NCBI RefSeq assembly: GCF_040939455.1
Contig: NC_134108.1
Location: forward strand, 88,766,001 to 88,830,000
Origin: Microcebus murinus
Lineage: Eukaryota > Chordata > Mammalia > Primates > Cheirogaleidae
Direction of reading: 5' to 3'
Length of the DNA stretch: 64,000 bases
How positions within the stretch are numbered: position 1 is the stretch's first letter; every line of letters starts with the position of its first letter. The notes below the pieces were generated by a model, which saw nothing but the letters and a program-made list of their open reading frames with translations, was not told the origin of the DNA and searched no databases. The translations under genes and the position numbers were made by a program. This document shows positions 24,900 to 37,589 of the stretch, piece after piece.

Positions 24900-26875
24900 A
24901 AGCATGTTCCCTTTACATCAAAGAGTTTATAGTGGTGATACAGAAAAGGACAATTGAGAATAAAAAGGATATGAAACTCTTAATGACAAAGGACTGTGGC
25001 CACTGGTGGCTTAATCAGCTGGGTAACTGAAGGGACTACCACGACTAATGGGACTGCTACGGATTTCAAAAGCCAGATGCAACAGAGACACTTCCTCTCA
25101 CCAACAATTAACTGTTCGGCATCTGCAAGGAATGCAATGAAAAAGAACTGTGCTGTTTCCAAATACAGCACAGTAAATTCTGACCATATACCAAACAGCC
25201 TGCTTTTAGCAAGCAGAAATAACATGAGGCCACGTGCAGAGAAGAAAAGTACAACGACCTGCCAGAACCCGGCTCACACAATGCCCATCGACAATTCAAA
25301 ATCAATTTATTTTTCTGTGACAAAAACTCTTCAGAATTTTTTAACACTCTGGATTCAACTGAAACAGCAGTACTTAGGGATGTGGGTTATAGAACCAGGA
25401 GATGGATGTTTACCTTAATAGCATATCACTATTAGAAAAGAAAAAGTACCTGTCTGCTCTTCTGGGTTAGAATACCTGCTTTGTGCCAGAAAAACACAAA
25501 AATATTTTGAGTAATCAAAACAGTTAATTCCAAGTACTCTACCTTTCACCTTCTCAGAGGACGAGTTTGATTCCAAAATAAGATTTATGTGCTGTTACTA
25601 TATCACACAAGGCCATTACTACTTCAAGATGTTTCTGAACAGGGCAGCAAAAGAAAAGCATCCACAAAGCAAGATGTGCCTTATTGTTCCCCCAACACAT
25701 TCTCTAGGCTTCTCACTTTCCCATCCATGAGAAGCTTTCATTGATTTGTCATTGAGTGCTCCCTGGAGTCCCATGAAATCGTGGAAAATGTGACCATATG
25801 TTTCAGCCGTGCCCTTGGTCTGGGAGCTGCTGACACCTTCATTGTCCAGCCTTCAAGATTCTTTAGTACATTTTATGTCTTAGAGACAGAAGTTATTTTA
25901 AAGTGATTGACTGAAGCGGAGCTTCTAGAATTAGAACAGGTGTGATTTGCGTACACATCTGTTTGGTCATAAAATATTGGCAAGTAAGTGGGATATCCAG
26001 GTTTGTAGCTGCTTCCCAAAAGCTCCACACTACATTTAGCACCCTTCTAAGACAACAAGATCAGGGAATGAAATATTCTTCAATTGTAGGCAACAAAAAT
26101 TAAATTATCCGTGTTCTGTTTACAAATTTATCCCGTATTTCTGAATTTTCAATTAAATTAAGTCATCTAAATTCATCGATTCTAATTTATTCATTTCTTT
26201 TAAAATGCCCATTCTGTTTTCTAATGGAACCCATAGGCAGAGATGCAAATATTTAACGAAATTAACAACTTGAACCACACACAAATGTTTCCGTTTGCTT
26301 TCATCATTCCCTTAGAATAGGCCTCTAAGGAATAAGTAAAATATTTTTTCTTAAGGGGGAAGAGCATCTCCAGAGAACACGTATACATGTACACACTTAG
26401 AAACAATTATGAGGCCATTCCATTGATACTTGTTTTTCTTCTGTCCTCTTTAGTAAAGATATATTTTAATAAATATTGCCCAATCTCGAGGTGGAGGTTT
26501 CTAGGAATAGTTTAATAATGTATTCAGACAACCAGATCTTTGCATGTCAGTAGTAGTATATTAACACGTGCTCAGAGAAAATAAATTTTAGCTCCATTCC
26601 TGTAATTTCCCTTACATATTTATATGCAAATATTTTCTCAGGCCAGGAAACCAACTACCAGAAGAAAAATCACTCTGACTTTCACACCAAGATATAAGTT
26701 CTCCTTAGTTTCTCTCTCAACAAGGCCAGTATTTCCATTGAGATGGGATGTTTATGGCAAAATTTCATATTCATTAGAAAATCATACCTTGGAGGTTATT
26801 TTTACTTGTTGGGCACCTCCAAGGGCACTCGACACATAAGCGGTCCTTTTGACTACACTTGCACCTTTTAAATTT
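24900..26875. other. Repeat-poor unique sequence with overlapping frames
   Basis: About 2 kb without recognised repeats. A 140-residue plus frame (24996-25418) overlaps two minus frames (24980-25225, 25108-25347). None has a domain and no translated product is supported. A perfect 10-bp hairpin lies at 25147-25174. Candidate for conserved non-coding sequence. Confidence 0.35.
25147..25174. repeat. Perfect 10-bp inverted repeat
   Basis: ACTGTGCTGT (25147-25156) pairs with ACAGCACAGT (25165-25174) around an 8-base loop. The stem is too short for a miRNA precursor without extended flanking pairing, which I did not see. Confidence 0.9.
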
Positions 26876-26879
26876 CTGT

Positions 26880-27425
26880 AAGATATCCTTTCATTAAGTT
26901 ATCCCACTGCTCAACATCCTCTACGGCTTCCCTTTTCCTTCGGGGCAAAGTACAGGTTATTTCTAGGTAAGGTGCTCTATAATCTATCTCTATACTACTT
27001 ACTTCTGCCTTTTCCCCAAAACCTACCTTACACTCTAGATTCCTGATTATTTCATTCTTTTGACAGGGCATTAAGCTCAGTCTCCATTCCAAGCTTTTGA
27101 TCATGTAGTTCTCTCACATGGAATGCCTCTGCCTTCTTTTCCAGACAACTCCTGCCTATTCTTTAAAAAGCGACTCACTGAAACATAAACCAGGGAGTCT
27201 TTCTGACCAGTCCTGGTTATACTGACCTTCACCTACTCATTGTGGCCATTCATATATTATCATTCATTCTCATATACATGTTTATGTGTATGATTTATAT
27301 TTCTCATTATATTGGTTCTTTGTAGAGAACAGATACTATTCTATTCAGGTAGTATTTTTTCCTTAACATTGAGCATAGCAGGCACTTGATAAATACTTGT
27401 AGAAGAATGAAGAAATGAGCCAATG
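26880..27425 (+). mobile_element. L2 LINE 3' portion
   Basis: 'catcctctacggcttccctt', 'tcacatggaatgcctctgcc', 'cttgataaatacttgtagaa' and 'gaatgaagaaatgag' follow the L2 3'-end order. The minus frame 26868-27104 is antisense to it. Confidence 0.8.
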
Positions 27426-28234
<809 letters not shown>

Positions 28235-28415
28235 ACAAGGCCTAGTGCTATGAACATTCTCATTTGATCTTCTCAACAAATCTATCAATTAGACACTGTC
28301 ATTATTCCTGTTTTATACCTGAAGAAGCTGAAGCTAGAGAAGCTGGTAATGTGCTCAAAGTCACACAGCCAACAAGGGGCTGAGCAGGGCACAAGACTGA
28401 ATTTGCGAAAACCAA
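28235..28415 (+). mobile_element. MIR SINE
   Basis: 'ttttatacctgaagaagctg', 'gctcaaagtcacacagccaa' and 'gggctgagcagggcacaaga' are clear MIR core text. Confidence 0.85.
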
Positions 28416-28454
28416 CCAGCTATTACTAGAGGAAATATTTATGGTCTAAGAAGT

Positions 28455-28643
28455 CTAGGGGTTCTCAAGACCCCAGGGCCTGGGCTTACCTTATCAAAAG
28501 CTCCTGCAAGTTTGTTATACCTGTAGAATCTCCTGTCCCACACCAGGCCTCCTGCGTTAGAAACCACGGCTGGGACCAAACAATCTGCACTTTAACAAAC
28601 CCTCCAAGTGATTCCGATGCACCTTCAAGTTTAAGACCAACTA
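28455..28643 (-). mobile_element. MER5A-like hAT relic
   Basis: 'ggggttctcaagaccccagg', 'acaatctgcactttaacaaa', 'ccctccaagtgattccgatg' and 'caagtttaagaccaacta' match the MER5A order in reverse. It is diverged, and the target duplication is not clear. Confidence 0.65.
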
Positions 28644-28649
28644 GTCTAG

Positions 28650-29195
28650 TTTATCTTGACTTCTCTCATCATTCAATTCTAGTCTGTCTTCTGGTCCCTG
28701 TCTTGGTGTCCCTCTGTGGATGTCCTTTCCAGGAATGACCATTTCCTAAGTCAGGAATTAGATGGCCACCTTTATTCTTGAATATTTTTTGAACATCTCC
28801 TCAATATCTTGATAGTTTCATATAATGTGTGTCCATCCTCCCAAAGTAGATTTCCAAACTATTTAAATTTCTCACACTTCCTTGCTCCTAGTGATCAGGC
28901 ATGTGGCCTAGATTACACCAAAACTCGATGCATCCAAATGGGAACTGGATGTGGAAGGGGCAACATGAAATGATGTCCAGAAACAGATAAATTGGTCTTG
29001 GGTGAGCACAGTGGTAGAGATGTCTAGTTCTTTGGGAGCTGTGGGAGAGCTTCTGTAGCCTTGTCAATGCCAAATGGTGAGTTGTGGCAATGATGGTGTT
29101 TTTACTAGAATAGTCTCATCACGTGGTTAGCTGTTGCTCCTGGCTCCATTGTTCCCGGCTGAGTAGCAGGCACGAAGCCTGATTATTTGCCTCTA
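28650..29195. other. Unique sequence
   Basis: No recognised repeat or exon. The minus frame 28888-29073 is unsupported. Confidence 0.4.
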
Positions 29196-29199
29196 GTAT

Positions 29200-30650
29200 C
29201 ATATTCCTTTAATGATAGAAGCTTTAGGTCATTATATATATTTCAATAATTCTCATTGCTCTTATTTTTTAGGATCTTTGGTCCATATTTATTTTTTCCA
29301 TATGAATATTTTAGCATTTTATTTTTAAATTTTAAATTTAAATAATTTTAAATTTATACAAAAGTTTCTGAAATAATACGATCTGCCATATACACTTTAT
29401 CCATAACAAAAACTACATCAAGTTAGCTGCTTCAAAGCTTTAGCATACTTTAGTGGCTCTCAGTTGTAAAAGTTCTGAGATAAGTTTATTAAGATTCTGA
29501 TTATCAGATCAATACTTACAGGCTTTGGGGTTTTTGATTTGATTCTTAGGTAAATATAAAAACTATTAAAAGTTGGGAATATGATATATCAATATTAAAG
29601 ACAATTCGTTTTTAATTATTCATAGTGAGAACACTTTAACAGAAAAATGATTTCCATTTGTGCATATTACCTTTCAATCCTTGTCCACGTGCTCCTGTGG
29701 TTTTTAGTGTAGCATAATGTATGTACTTCTAATTTGTATTGTGTTTTCATTAATCATATCAAAATCTTTCTGCAGGTTGATGTGTAATCTACATAATCGT
29801 CATTTTGGAAGATTGAAAATATTCTGAAATGTCTTAACATTTATTACAGTGTTATCTACCACTAGACACTAAATTTTGTCCCAAGCTATATATCTCACAA
29901 CAACCTCACCTCTTCACAGCTCCATCAAAGGTAACTATTATTCTAAATGTGTGCCTGTCATCCCTGTCCATTTCTTTATTTTTCCTACAAATGTAGAAAC
30001 GTGTATATTTCTAAGCAGTATTTAGTGCTGTTTTGCATGCGTTTAAACTATATCAGAATGGTATCATAATGTAGTATTTCTCTACAACTTAACATTTTTC
30101 ACTTAAAATCAAGTTGTAAGAATTATCTGGGTAGATATATATTGCTCTAGTTTTCTAATTTTCACTGCAATATATCATTCTATTATTTGATTATACTGTA
30201 ATTGATTTATACATTCTCTTGCTGAACACTTAGGTTGTTTCTAATTTTTGCCATTACAAATGCTATTATCATTCTTGTAAATACAGCCTTGTGTGTTTGT
30301 GTGGGAGTTTCTCTAAGGTATGAATGTAGGAATGGATTGCTGATTCATAGGATATTATATCTTCAAGTTTTCTAGTTATTGCCATATTATTGTGCAAGAC
30401 AGTTGTTCCATTTTATTCTCCCACCATAAGTTCTGATACTGTAATAACAGGTATCTTGACTTGTAATTGTTTGCCAATCTGATGGATATTTCATTTTGGT
30501 TTCACATTGCAATTTTCTAATCACTAGTGGGGTTAAGTGTTTTTTGTATATTTATTGACTATTTATGATTCATCTTCAGAAAATTGCATGTGTATTTTCC
30601 CATTTTTCTGTTGGTCTATTTTGGCCTTTTCTAATTGATGCAAAAGAGTT
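29200..30650 (-). mobile_element. Old L1 3' region, antisense
   Basis: The plus strand is T-rich antisense L1: 'cttaggttgtttctaatttt', 'ccattacaaatgctattatc', 'atctgatggatatttcattt' and 'atttttctgttggtctattt'. No open frame survives. Confidence 0.65.
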
Positions 30651-30664
30651 ACACACACACACAC
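30651..30664. repeat. Short (AC)n microsatellite
   Basis: Seven AC units at the right edge of the first antisense L1 block. Confidence 0.8.
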
Positions 30665-30979
30665 AATAATTTATTTTTTTTGCCCGAAGCTCAATTTGAG
30701 ACAAACTGTCTTTTTCCTCTCCCTTTTGCTGTCAGAGGGAGATTTCTAGCATACTCTTTTTCAGGCAAGATCTATCCACAAGGAATCTCTTCATCCTGAA
30801 GCCTCAGATCCAACTTCCCACCCCACACAGGTATTTCCAATTTCTACTCTAAATAAATGTCTTCAGAGCATTCTTGGGCTTGCTAAACATTCTGCTTCCT
30901 TCTTTTTAACCCTTGTAAATATTTCTTACTTTCTTGAAAGTTCAACTATGCCTTCAAATGGATGTTTGTCATATTTTAT
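30665..30979. other. Unique sequence between two antisense L1 blocks
   Basis: C/T-rich, with no recognised repeat or gene. Confidence 0.35.
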
Positions 30980-32110
30980 CCAGCAAAGGGTTTTTCATGA
31001 TATCTGATTTTTCATTTTGCTGAAAGTTTAAGTCCTATCTTTTATATGTGTATCCCATAGTGTGGATGTACCATGATATAATTAACCATTTTCCTTTTGA
31101 TGTACATTTAGATTGTTTTTAGTATTTCAATATTTAAAAATGCCAAAAACATTCTTGTGAATATATTATTTATCTACATGAAAACATTTTTGTTTCATAA
31201 TTGTCTAGAAGTAGATTTGCTGTTTCAAAGGGTATGCATACTTTCAGTTTGTTCACCAAAAAGCTGGATAAATCTACATTTCCATGAATAGTAAATGAGT
31301 AACTGAGTTTCCATAGCCTTAACAATACTAAATCTTATCAATCTTCATATGGCATTTATATTGTTTCTTCTTGCTTTGAATTGGCTGTTGATATGCTTTG
31401 CCTGTATTTTTTTCATTGCATTGTATGTTTTGTTTTCTTATTGCTTTGAAAAGGTAGTTTTATTATCCAGATAATAATCCTTTTCTATAATCTGATTCAA
31501 ATTTTCTTCCTATCTTTCAATTTTATTCATAATAAAAACCTCTTCCATACAGAAGTTTCAAATTTCTGTCCCTTTAAATCTGACATTTTTATCTTTATTT
31601 CTTTTTATCCCCCAAGATAATAAAAATATCATGCTACATTTTCTTTTAATACTTTTTAAAAACCACCCAGCAATTATTTTTGTGTCATATAAGGCAAATA
31701 TCAAAGTTGTTTTAAAATCAATAGCCAATTGCACAACATCATTTAGCAGTCTATATTTCTCTCACTGACTTGAAATATATTCATATTCATATGTATACAT
31801 TTATGAGTATGTTGGTGTGTGCCTTCCTGTGATATAACAATTTTTACTGTGCTTATTTAATCTATTGGCCTTTTCCTAAGCCAATACCATGCTATTTTGA
31901 TTATTGTGACTTTATAATATGTTTTGCTATCTTATGACTATATGTTTTCATGATTGGGGTAAGATTCCTACCAAAAAATTTTGGTAGGAATTTTGAAAGG
32001 TGGGATCCTTTCAAACTTTCCCTTCAAAACTCTCTTGTCTATTATTTTGCATGTCCAGATGGATTTTTGAATCACTATTTTGTCAAGATCCTCACAAAGG
32101 GATTTTATTT
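30980..32110 (-). mobile_element. Second old L1 region, antisense
   Basis: A second pass through antisense L1 text: 'ttaaccattttccttttgat', 'ttgtttcataattgtctaga', then further into ORF2 at 'ccaataccatgctattttga' and 'ttgtctattattttgcatgt'. It repeats the order of the preceding block, so it is a separate copy. Adjacent hairpins at 31964-32015 interrupt it. Confidence 0.6.
31964..32015. repeat. Two adjacent perfect hairpins
   Basis: ATTCCTACCAAAA (31964-31976) pairs with TTTTGGTAGGAAT (31979-31991) around AA. Immediately beside it, TTTGAAAGG (31992-32000) pairs with CCTTTCAAA (32007-32015) around TGGGAT. Both stems are perfect. Confidence 0.9.
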
Positions 32111-32254
32111 TCTTATTTTCTAAACAGATACACACTTTCCTTAATCAAACTGGGTGCTTAAAGGATCCTTTATGATTCAATTAGAAGTCCTAAAAATTGA
32201 GTTCTAGGAAAGGAAGAAAAAGGAATAACAATAAAAATACCCACCACAATCACT

Positions 32255-32450
32255 TTTCTTTCAAAGGCTTAATAAACATTATCTCATCTCTTTCTTCGAA
32301 CAACCCAGCAAGGATTGTTTTGTTAAACTCATTTTAAAGGTGAAGAAACTAAAGTTTAAGGAGCTTCATCAGCTGAGAGGCTACCCAGCTATGAAGGTAA
32401 TGAAGCAGGGATTATAAGTGACTCTCAAGCTAAAATACTTAACCCCTTTA
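32255..32450 (+). mobile_element. MIR SINE
   Basis: 'attatctcatctctttcttc', 'cattttaaaggtgaagaaac' and 'aagcagggattataagtgac' follow the MIR order. Confidence 0.75.
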
Positions 32451-32469
32451 GTTTCTCTTATCTCTAGAA

Positions 32470-32646
32470 CAACAGTTCCCAAATTGCTGTCCAGTAGCAT
32501 CAGAATCTCTTAGGAACTTCTTGGAAATGCAAATTTCCAGGCCTGCCAGGACCTACCAAATCAGAAACCCTGTGGATGCAGTCGAGCAATCTGTGTTGTG
32601 AAACCCCTTCAAGGGTTCTGATACAGGTAAAGTTTGAGAACCACTG
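32470..32646 (-). mobile_element. MER5A hAT relic with 8-bp target duplication
   Basis: 'gtagcatcagaatctcttag', 'ggaaatgcaaatttccaggc', 'agcaatctgtgttgtgaaac' and 'gtttgagaaccactg' give the MER5A order. Flanking 8-mers ctctagaa (32462-32469) and atctagaa (32647-32654) match at 7 of 8. Confidence 0.88.
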
Positions 32647-32654
32647 ATCTAGAA

Positions 32655-32973
32655 TCCAAAGGCTGGGAAGTAATAAGAGGGTGCAAGAAATATTACATAG
32701 AGGGAAAAAAAAAAAAAAACAGAAAAGAACAGCACTCATTGAAATGAGTGAGAAGAAATGCTACAGATATTCAGGGTTTTTTTTTATTAAATGACCATTG
32801 TGTTGGTAATAAAAACAGTCACTACATGGCCCAAAAGAATAAAATACAAAACAAAAAGCACTTAGCTAAAAGGGGCCCTTTACACTTGGCAGATCAGAAA
32901 AACTGAGAAACCATTGAACTAGAATGTATAAAAATCTAAGATATATCATACCATCTCTCTGAGATCTACAATC
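32655..32973. other. Unique sequence with A-run
   Basis: Nothing recognised apart from an A-tract at about 32705-32719. Confidence 0.4.
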
Positions 32974-32988
32974 AAGAAATACGTCAGT

Positions 32989-33329
32989 GGCAGGGTGCAG
33001 TGGTTCACACCTGTAATCCTAGCAACTCTGGGAGGCCGAGGCCAGAGGATCCTTTGAGCTCAGGAGTTCGAGACTAGCCTGAGCAAGAGTGAGACCCCAT
33101 CTCTACTAAAAATAGAAAGAAATTAGCTGGACAACTGAAAATACATAGAAAACATTAGCCGGGCATGGTGGCGCATGCCTGTAGTCCCAGCTGCTCGGGA
33201 GGCTGAGGCAGGAGGATCGTTTGAGCCCAGAAGTTGGAGGTTGCTATGAGCTAGGCTGACGCCACGGCACTCACTCTAGCCCAGGCAACAGAGTAAGGCT
33301 CTTTCTCAAAAAAAGAAAAGGAAAAAAAA
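32989..33329 (+). mobile_element. Alu SINE, lemur type, with target duplication
   Basis: Dimer from ggcagggtgcagtggtt to the A-rich tail. Flanks aagaaatacgtcagt (32974-32988) and aagaaatgtgtcagt (33330-33344) match at 13 of 15. The linker is of the 'tagctggacaactgaaaata' type, distinct from the 'attggccaactaa' type of other copies. It supplies the C-terminal part of a long but spurious minus frame. Confidence 0.96.
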
Positions 33330-33344
33330 AAGAAATGTGTCAGT

Positions 33345-33977
33345 AACCCTTGGCTAAGACACAAATACCTGTTCTTATGAACTAACTTTGATCTCCTTGA
33401 GAGGCCAGACCAGAAATAGGTCTGAGCACCCGCGTGAGAAAGAACCTTGGAAAATTTCTGAGAAGAGAAAACACTGAGAAATAACAGAAAATAGGGGGAG
33501 GGTGTCAAGAAAGGGCAGCCTAAAGCAGCACTGCAGCTGGAAGGCTGGGAGCAGGGGTGAGGCCAAGGAGGAGGAAGGGCTGCCAGGGTGCACAGGCAGG
33601 AGGCTGGGCCGGCAGCACCATCTGGGGTGGTGAGGTGAGCCATATGCCCTGTGCATTCGGGGCCTTCCACAGCCGCCTCTGTGATTAAAATGGGAACAAA
33701 AAATAACTTTTTCATTACTATTTTTGAATTGGATACATTTACCATTATTTGCAGCAACTGCAGTTTGGCCAAATTCTCGTTTAGTGAAATTAGTGTATCG
33801 AACCAGCTGGATGTGCCCATGCAAAGAGCACTTGGTGGGTTCAGGTGTTTTAGCCTCTTTGTAAGAATTACCTATTAATTAAGATAATTAGCCTTTCAGT
33901 TGGGTATCCTGTCAGGATTAGGGATAAATTCTTGAAGAAGACTGACTGTAAAAGGCACCAACTTGGATTGAATACAT
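33345..33977. other. Unique sequence, candidate conserved AT-motif segment
   Basis: The left half is moderately GC-rich. The right half (33660-33895) is repeat-free and ends with TTAATTAA (33875-33882) and GATAATTAG (33884-33892), homeodomain-like sites. A 189-residue minus frame starts here but runs into the antisense Alu, so it is rejected as a gene. Confidence 0.35.
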
Positions 33978-33981
33978 TTAA

Positions 33982-34298
33982 CACATTGACTGCCACGCTA
34001 GAAAAAAAAATTTTTTTCCTTGGGGCCACAGTGTTTTATTACTAAAAACGAATAAAAACTTTGAAAATAAAACAATCCTTTCTAATTGTTTTCTAATGAA
34101 AAATGAAATTAATTGACTTGTATTCATTTAATCCATGTTTTTAGAATTAATTTGTCAATATTAATTGCGACAATAAGAACACCAACAAGTCACATTTTTA
34201 TCATACAACTGTGGGGTTCTGCCCAGATTTTGATTCACAAGACCCCAGGCTCAAAGAATTAGCATGAGTTAAATATAACTCACATGGCAGTTAATGGG
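33982..34298 (+). mobile_element. piggyBac-type MITE flanked by TTAA
   Basis: A 317-base element bounded by TTAA at 33978-33981 and 34299-34302. The terminal inverted repeats are imperfect: CACATTGACTGCCA at the left, and CCCATTAACTGCCA when the right end is complemented (12 of 14). A subterminal short palindrome GAGTTAAATATAACTC lies at 34266-34281. No transposase is encoded. Non-autonomous piggyBac families with TTAA duplications have been described from mouse lemur; assignment to a named subfamily needs a database comparison. Confidence 0.88.
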
Positions 34299-34302
34299 TT
34301 AA

Positions 34303-36165
34303 AATATTCCTTGGGTTTTTCATTTGGTAGTGAGGTGCCTGCTTGGCTTAGAAAAATTCAGTCCACAAGATTTTTGAAATCACCCTATGAATAGTAACAC
34401 TGTTACTGTAGCATATCTTCACCAACCTCTTGGAATTTAAAGCAGCATTTCCAAGGTTTATTATTTGTATTGGTTTTAATAGGATTCTTTTATGAACCTT
34501 TTTAATGAGGAGTATTCAATTATTGCTTCCTGAAAACACTACTATAATATCAGACTCCACGCTGTGAGGCCGCTTTCAGTCTAAGTGTATGTGATCTGAA
34601 TGGAAAATGAAAGAACTATTAAATAGCCATTTCTTGCCTTGGCTGTATCAAGCTTTCTGTCTGCTAATGTTGGTGGATGGTAGATATATGCAAACATTCC
34701 ATCTTTCTAGTTTGGGGAAGCCATTGGATTTAAAAAGAAAATGTATTTAAATGTTAGAACCCACAAGAATATGATGCTTATCAGATAAGGATTTTTTTTT
34801 TTTTTTCAGACTAAAACCTTCTCCCTTTCCTTACAAATCAGAAAGGATTGGGCAGAAGTTTTCTAAGCCCTTGGGATGATTAATTAGAGAGGGTGCCCCG
34901 GGCAAAGCTCAAGAATCCAAAACCAAATGTGCACCTTTAATATGTAAAGCCCAGTCTGGTGTTTAAAACCGGTTGTAGTAACTTGCAGAATGTGCCTCAA
35001 GGCATGATTCAAATACCCTGCTACAGAATCTCACTGATAAGCCTGAAGGAAGAAACCCAAATTGTTAATCCACTTTTAATCACCAATCAGGAGAACCTTT
35101 GCGAATATTTGATAAAACAGACCAGCATGTGACTTGAGTTGAAAGTGTTCCTTGCTTTTTGTGCATATTAAATTACAGCTCTGAAACCTGTCGTGAGCTC
35201 CTGTACATAGTAGATAATATTTCATTTTTACGAATGATGGCTGAGAATGTTCAAAATCAGATTAGGAGGTTCTAGAATAAGGCCACCTTTGACATAAGGG
35301 TTGGGGAAGACAGAACACGTTTATCCTGACCTAATTAGGCCTGTTGTCATCCTGCCCTGATTAGCAATGCATAAAACTTTGAACTTTTATGCAGATGGAT
35401 GCATATTAACCCCTTATTACCCAAACATCTGTTAGTTGATACTGGACAACATCTTAGATGGCGTGAGTGTACTCACAGAGGAATTTTATTAACATCCATG
35501 TTTGGTATTTCAGTTTTACACAGGTTAACACTATCCTGTGAGAGATTGACATGAAACAGAAATAAAGAACAAATAGTACTTTCTTTGAACGAAGTCTATA
35601 CAGATATTATATCAGCAATAGGTGTATTGGTGTGAATAAACCATTTCTAGTTCTGAAAAGGCCATCGAGAAATAGCTTGTAGGGAGCGAGGAGAGAGAGT
35701 AAGGTAGCTTGTAACAAGGCTCTCCCACCTCCACCCACCATGACCCTTCACCCCACTCACCTGCCCCAGCCCCATTCTTTGATCTTAATGGTTATTTCCT
35801 CAATCTCAGGCAAAGTGCAATCCCAATGCAACTTCCAGATAAGTCTCCTAACCTCCCCACCTCCTTCCAACTAGCTTGTCACCCTTCTTCTATTAATATA
35901 TTGAACTTCTGGTTCTGGCATGATACTTATGATAAGTACTATTGTGCTTTTTGTTTTTATGATGATGATGATAATTACTGTAATTGTTCCCAGGTAGGGT
36001 TGAAGAATCTCAGTGCTCCCTGTTGTAGTTTTTCTCCCTCCTACTGAGCTGGAGATTATCACCTCATTTTACCAACTTTTTATTCATTATTAAAGGCATT
36101 CTTTGGTATGGGGATATTTTTATTAAAATATATTTTGTAACAGCCTGATGATTTGGTTCATATAA
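34303..36165. promoter_or_regulatory. Repeat-poor region, candidate conserved regulatory element
   Basis: Nearly 1.9 kb without recognisable transposons. It has many AT-core homeodomain-like motifs: gattaattagag (34878-34889), the perfect palindrome CCTAATTAGG (35330-35339), gattagcaatgcataa (35359-35374) and atgcatatta near 35400. No open frame of note except short ones at 35826-36062 on opposite strands. The regulatory role is inference from motif density and lack of repeats. Confidence 0.3.
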
Positions 36166-36169
36166 GTAT

Positions 36170-36275
36170 CCTATTTAATTGGAGGTGAGGAAACTGAGGC
36201 CAGGAGATGCCATGTACATTCCTAAAGTTAACTCTGAGTTAGAATTTGTATGTCCTGCGTTTCTTGCTGACAGGC
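36170..36275 (+). mobile_element. MIR core fragment
   Basis: 'ggaggtgaggaaactgaggc' followed by 'caggagatgcc' is the central MIR phrase. The flanks are too diverged to extend. Confidence 0.6.
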
Positions 36276-36279
36276 AGGC

Positions 36280-37585
36280 CAGCTATAAAATAAAAAAAAA
36301 TTTCCATCAAAAAGTATTTATCCTAGAGTAAGGCAAATTTATAAATAAACTTACCTTATTAGTTCACCAAAACATGGCACTTTAGCACTCGTCCATTAGC
36401 TATTAAACAATTCTATTGCCATTAAAAATCTTTAACTAGAAGGGAAATGCCCCAACATCAAGAATGCCACCCAATTTAACCAGCCTTTATTGAGCACACC
36501 AGTAAAAAGGTTCCAGGCCTAAGGGATGTGAGCTTTTTCAAAAATTAACAAAGCTTGTTCTTGCTCTTAACGACATTCCAAGATGGTCTCGTGTTTTTAT
36601 TTTTCTCATTATTGGAGCAATCTGTTAAAATTACTCATCTGGTCTATTATCACCTGGTACAAGCACTTTTTCAGGGACTAGGCTATGGAATTCCTCTAAT
36701 CCACCCCTCAGCCTCTGGGATACTGATCTTTATCAAATCTCTGAGCTTGTTACCAAAAGTTCAGTACTTGTCCCCAAGGCTGAACAAAGAATGAGGACAA
36801 GTGGTTTCAGGAAAAGGAAAGAGAAGTTTATTAATCTGCCAGCAAATGAGGAGGATGGCATACTCTCATCTTAAAGAACCATCATTCCCCCTTTAAACAG
36901 AAATACAGGGTTTTTAAAGAGGGTTTTCGCCTATGGGCTATTGCTGTTTAACTACAGCATCTCCAGTGAAGAAGATCTGGTGACCTCTGTCCAGGTAATT
37001 CTGTTGAGCCATCTCTTGTTGTTTAAGGTACTAAAAAACAAAGAACACTCCTCTGCCCCTCTGATTACTGGCCTCGGGCAGGAATGCAGGTTTTAATTCC
37101 TCAAAAATGGTGAGGGGTTTTAAAGAGACAACTTGTAAAACATTTTTTTCCCTTTTTCAGACCCTTACTTCTGTTACAAGCTCATCCTTTTCTTTCCCCA
37201 CTTTGTCTGGTGACAATAGGAAAAACGAGCCCGTCTCATTACATTCATAGTTTGCCAAAAATCTTAGGAAGTATTATATACCTACTCATTCAGATCTTTG
37301 CTTCTTATAAGTGGTTGATTAGGAGTATCCAATGGTGATATTTTGTGTATCTCCTTTGCAAGAGCACACCATGGACTATTAATGTGTTCTTTACTACTGG
37401 AAATAAAGTCATTAGCATCTTTAAATCTAATTACTTTAGAGAGCCAATTCCAGAAACCCCAGAACAAATTCAGAAAACTGATCCTCAAAATTCTCTTCCT
37501 CTAGAACCAAAATAACATACTGAAATAGCATCAAGACATGCCTCTTCCAAGATGTCTATTCTGTATAGTTTCAATCCAGATGCAT
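36280..37585. other. Unique sequence, possibly with an antisense LTR-like block
   Basis: 36790-37230 has a 'gaagtttattaatctgcc' block (antisense AATAAA) followed by a C/T-rich downstream part, resembling a reversed LTR, but no ends or duplications were found. The rest shows nothing. Confidence 0.3.
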
Positions 37586-37589
37586 TTTC

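Noticed and set aside
25147..25174. miRNA precursor
   Set aside because: The stem is only 10 bp, with no extended pairing outside it.
33251..33824. Long minus-strand frames (189 and 149 residues)
   Set aside because: The C-terminal part of the longer frame is antisense Alu, the two frames overlap each other, and neither has a domain.
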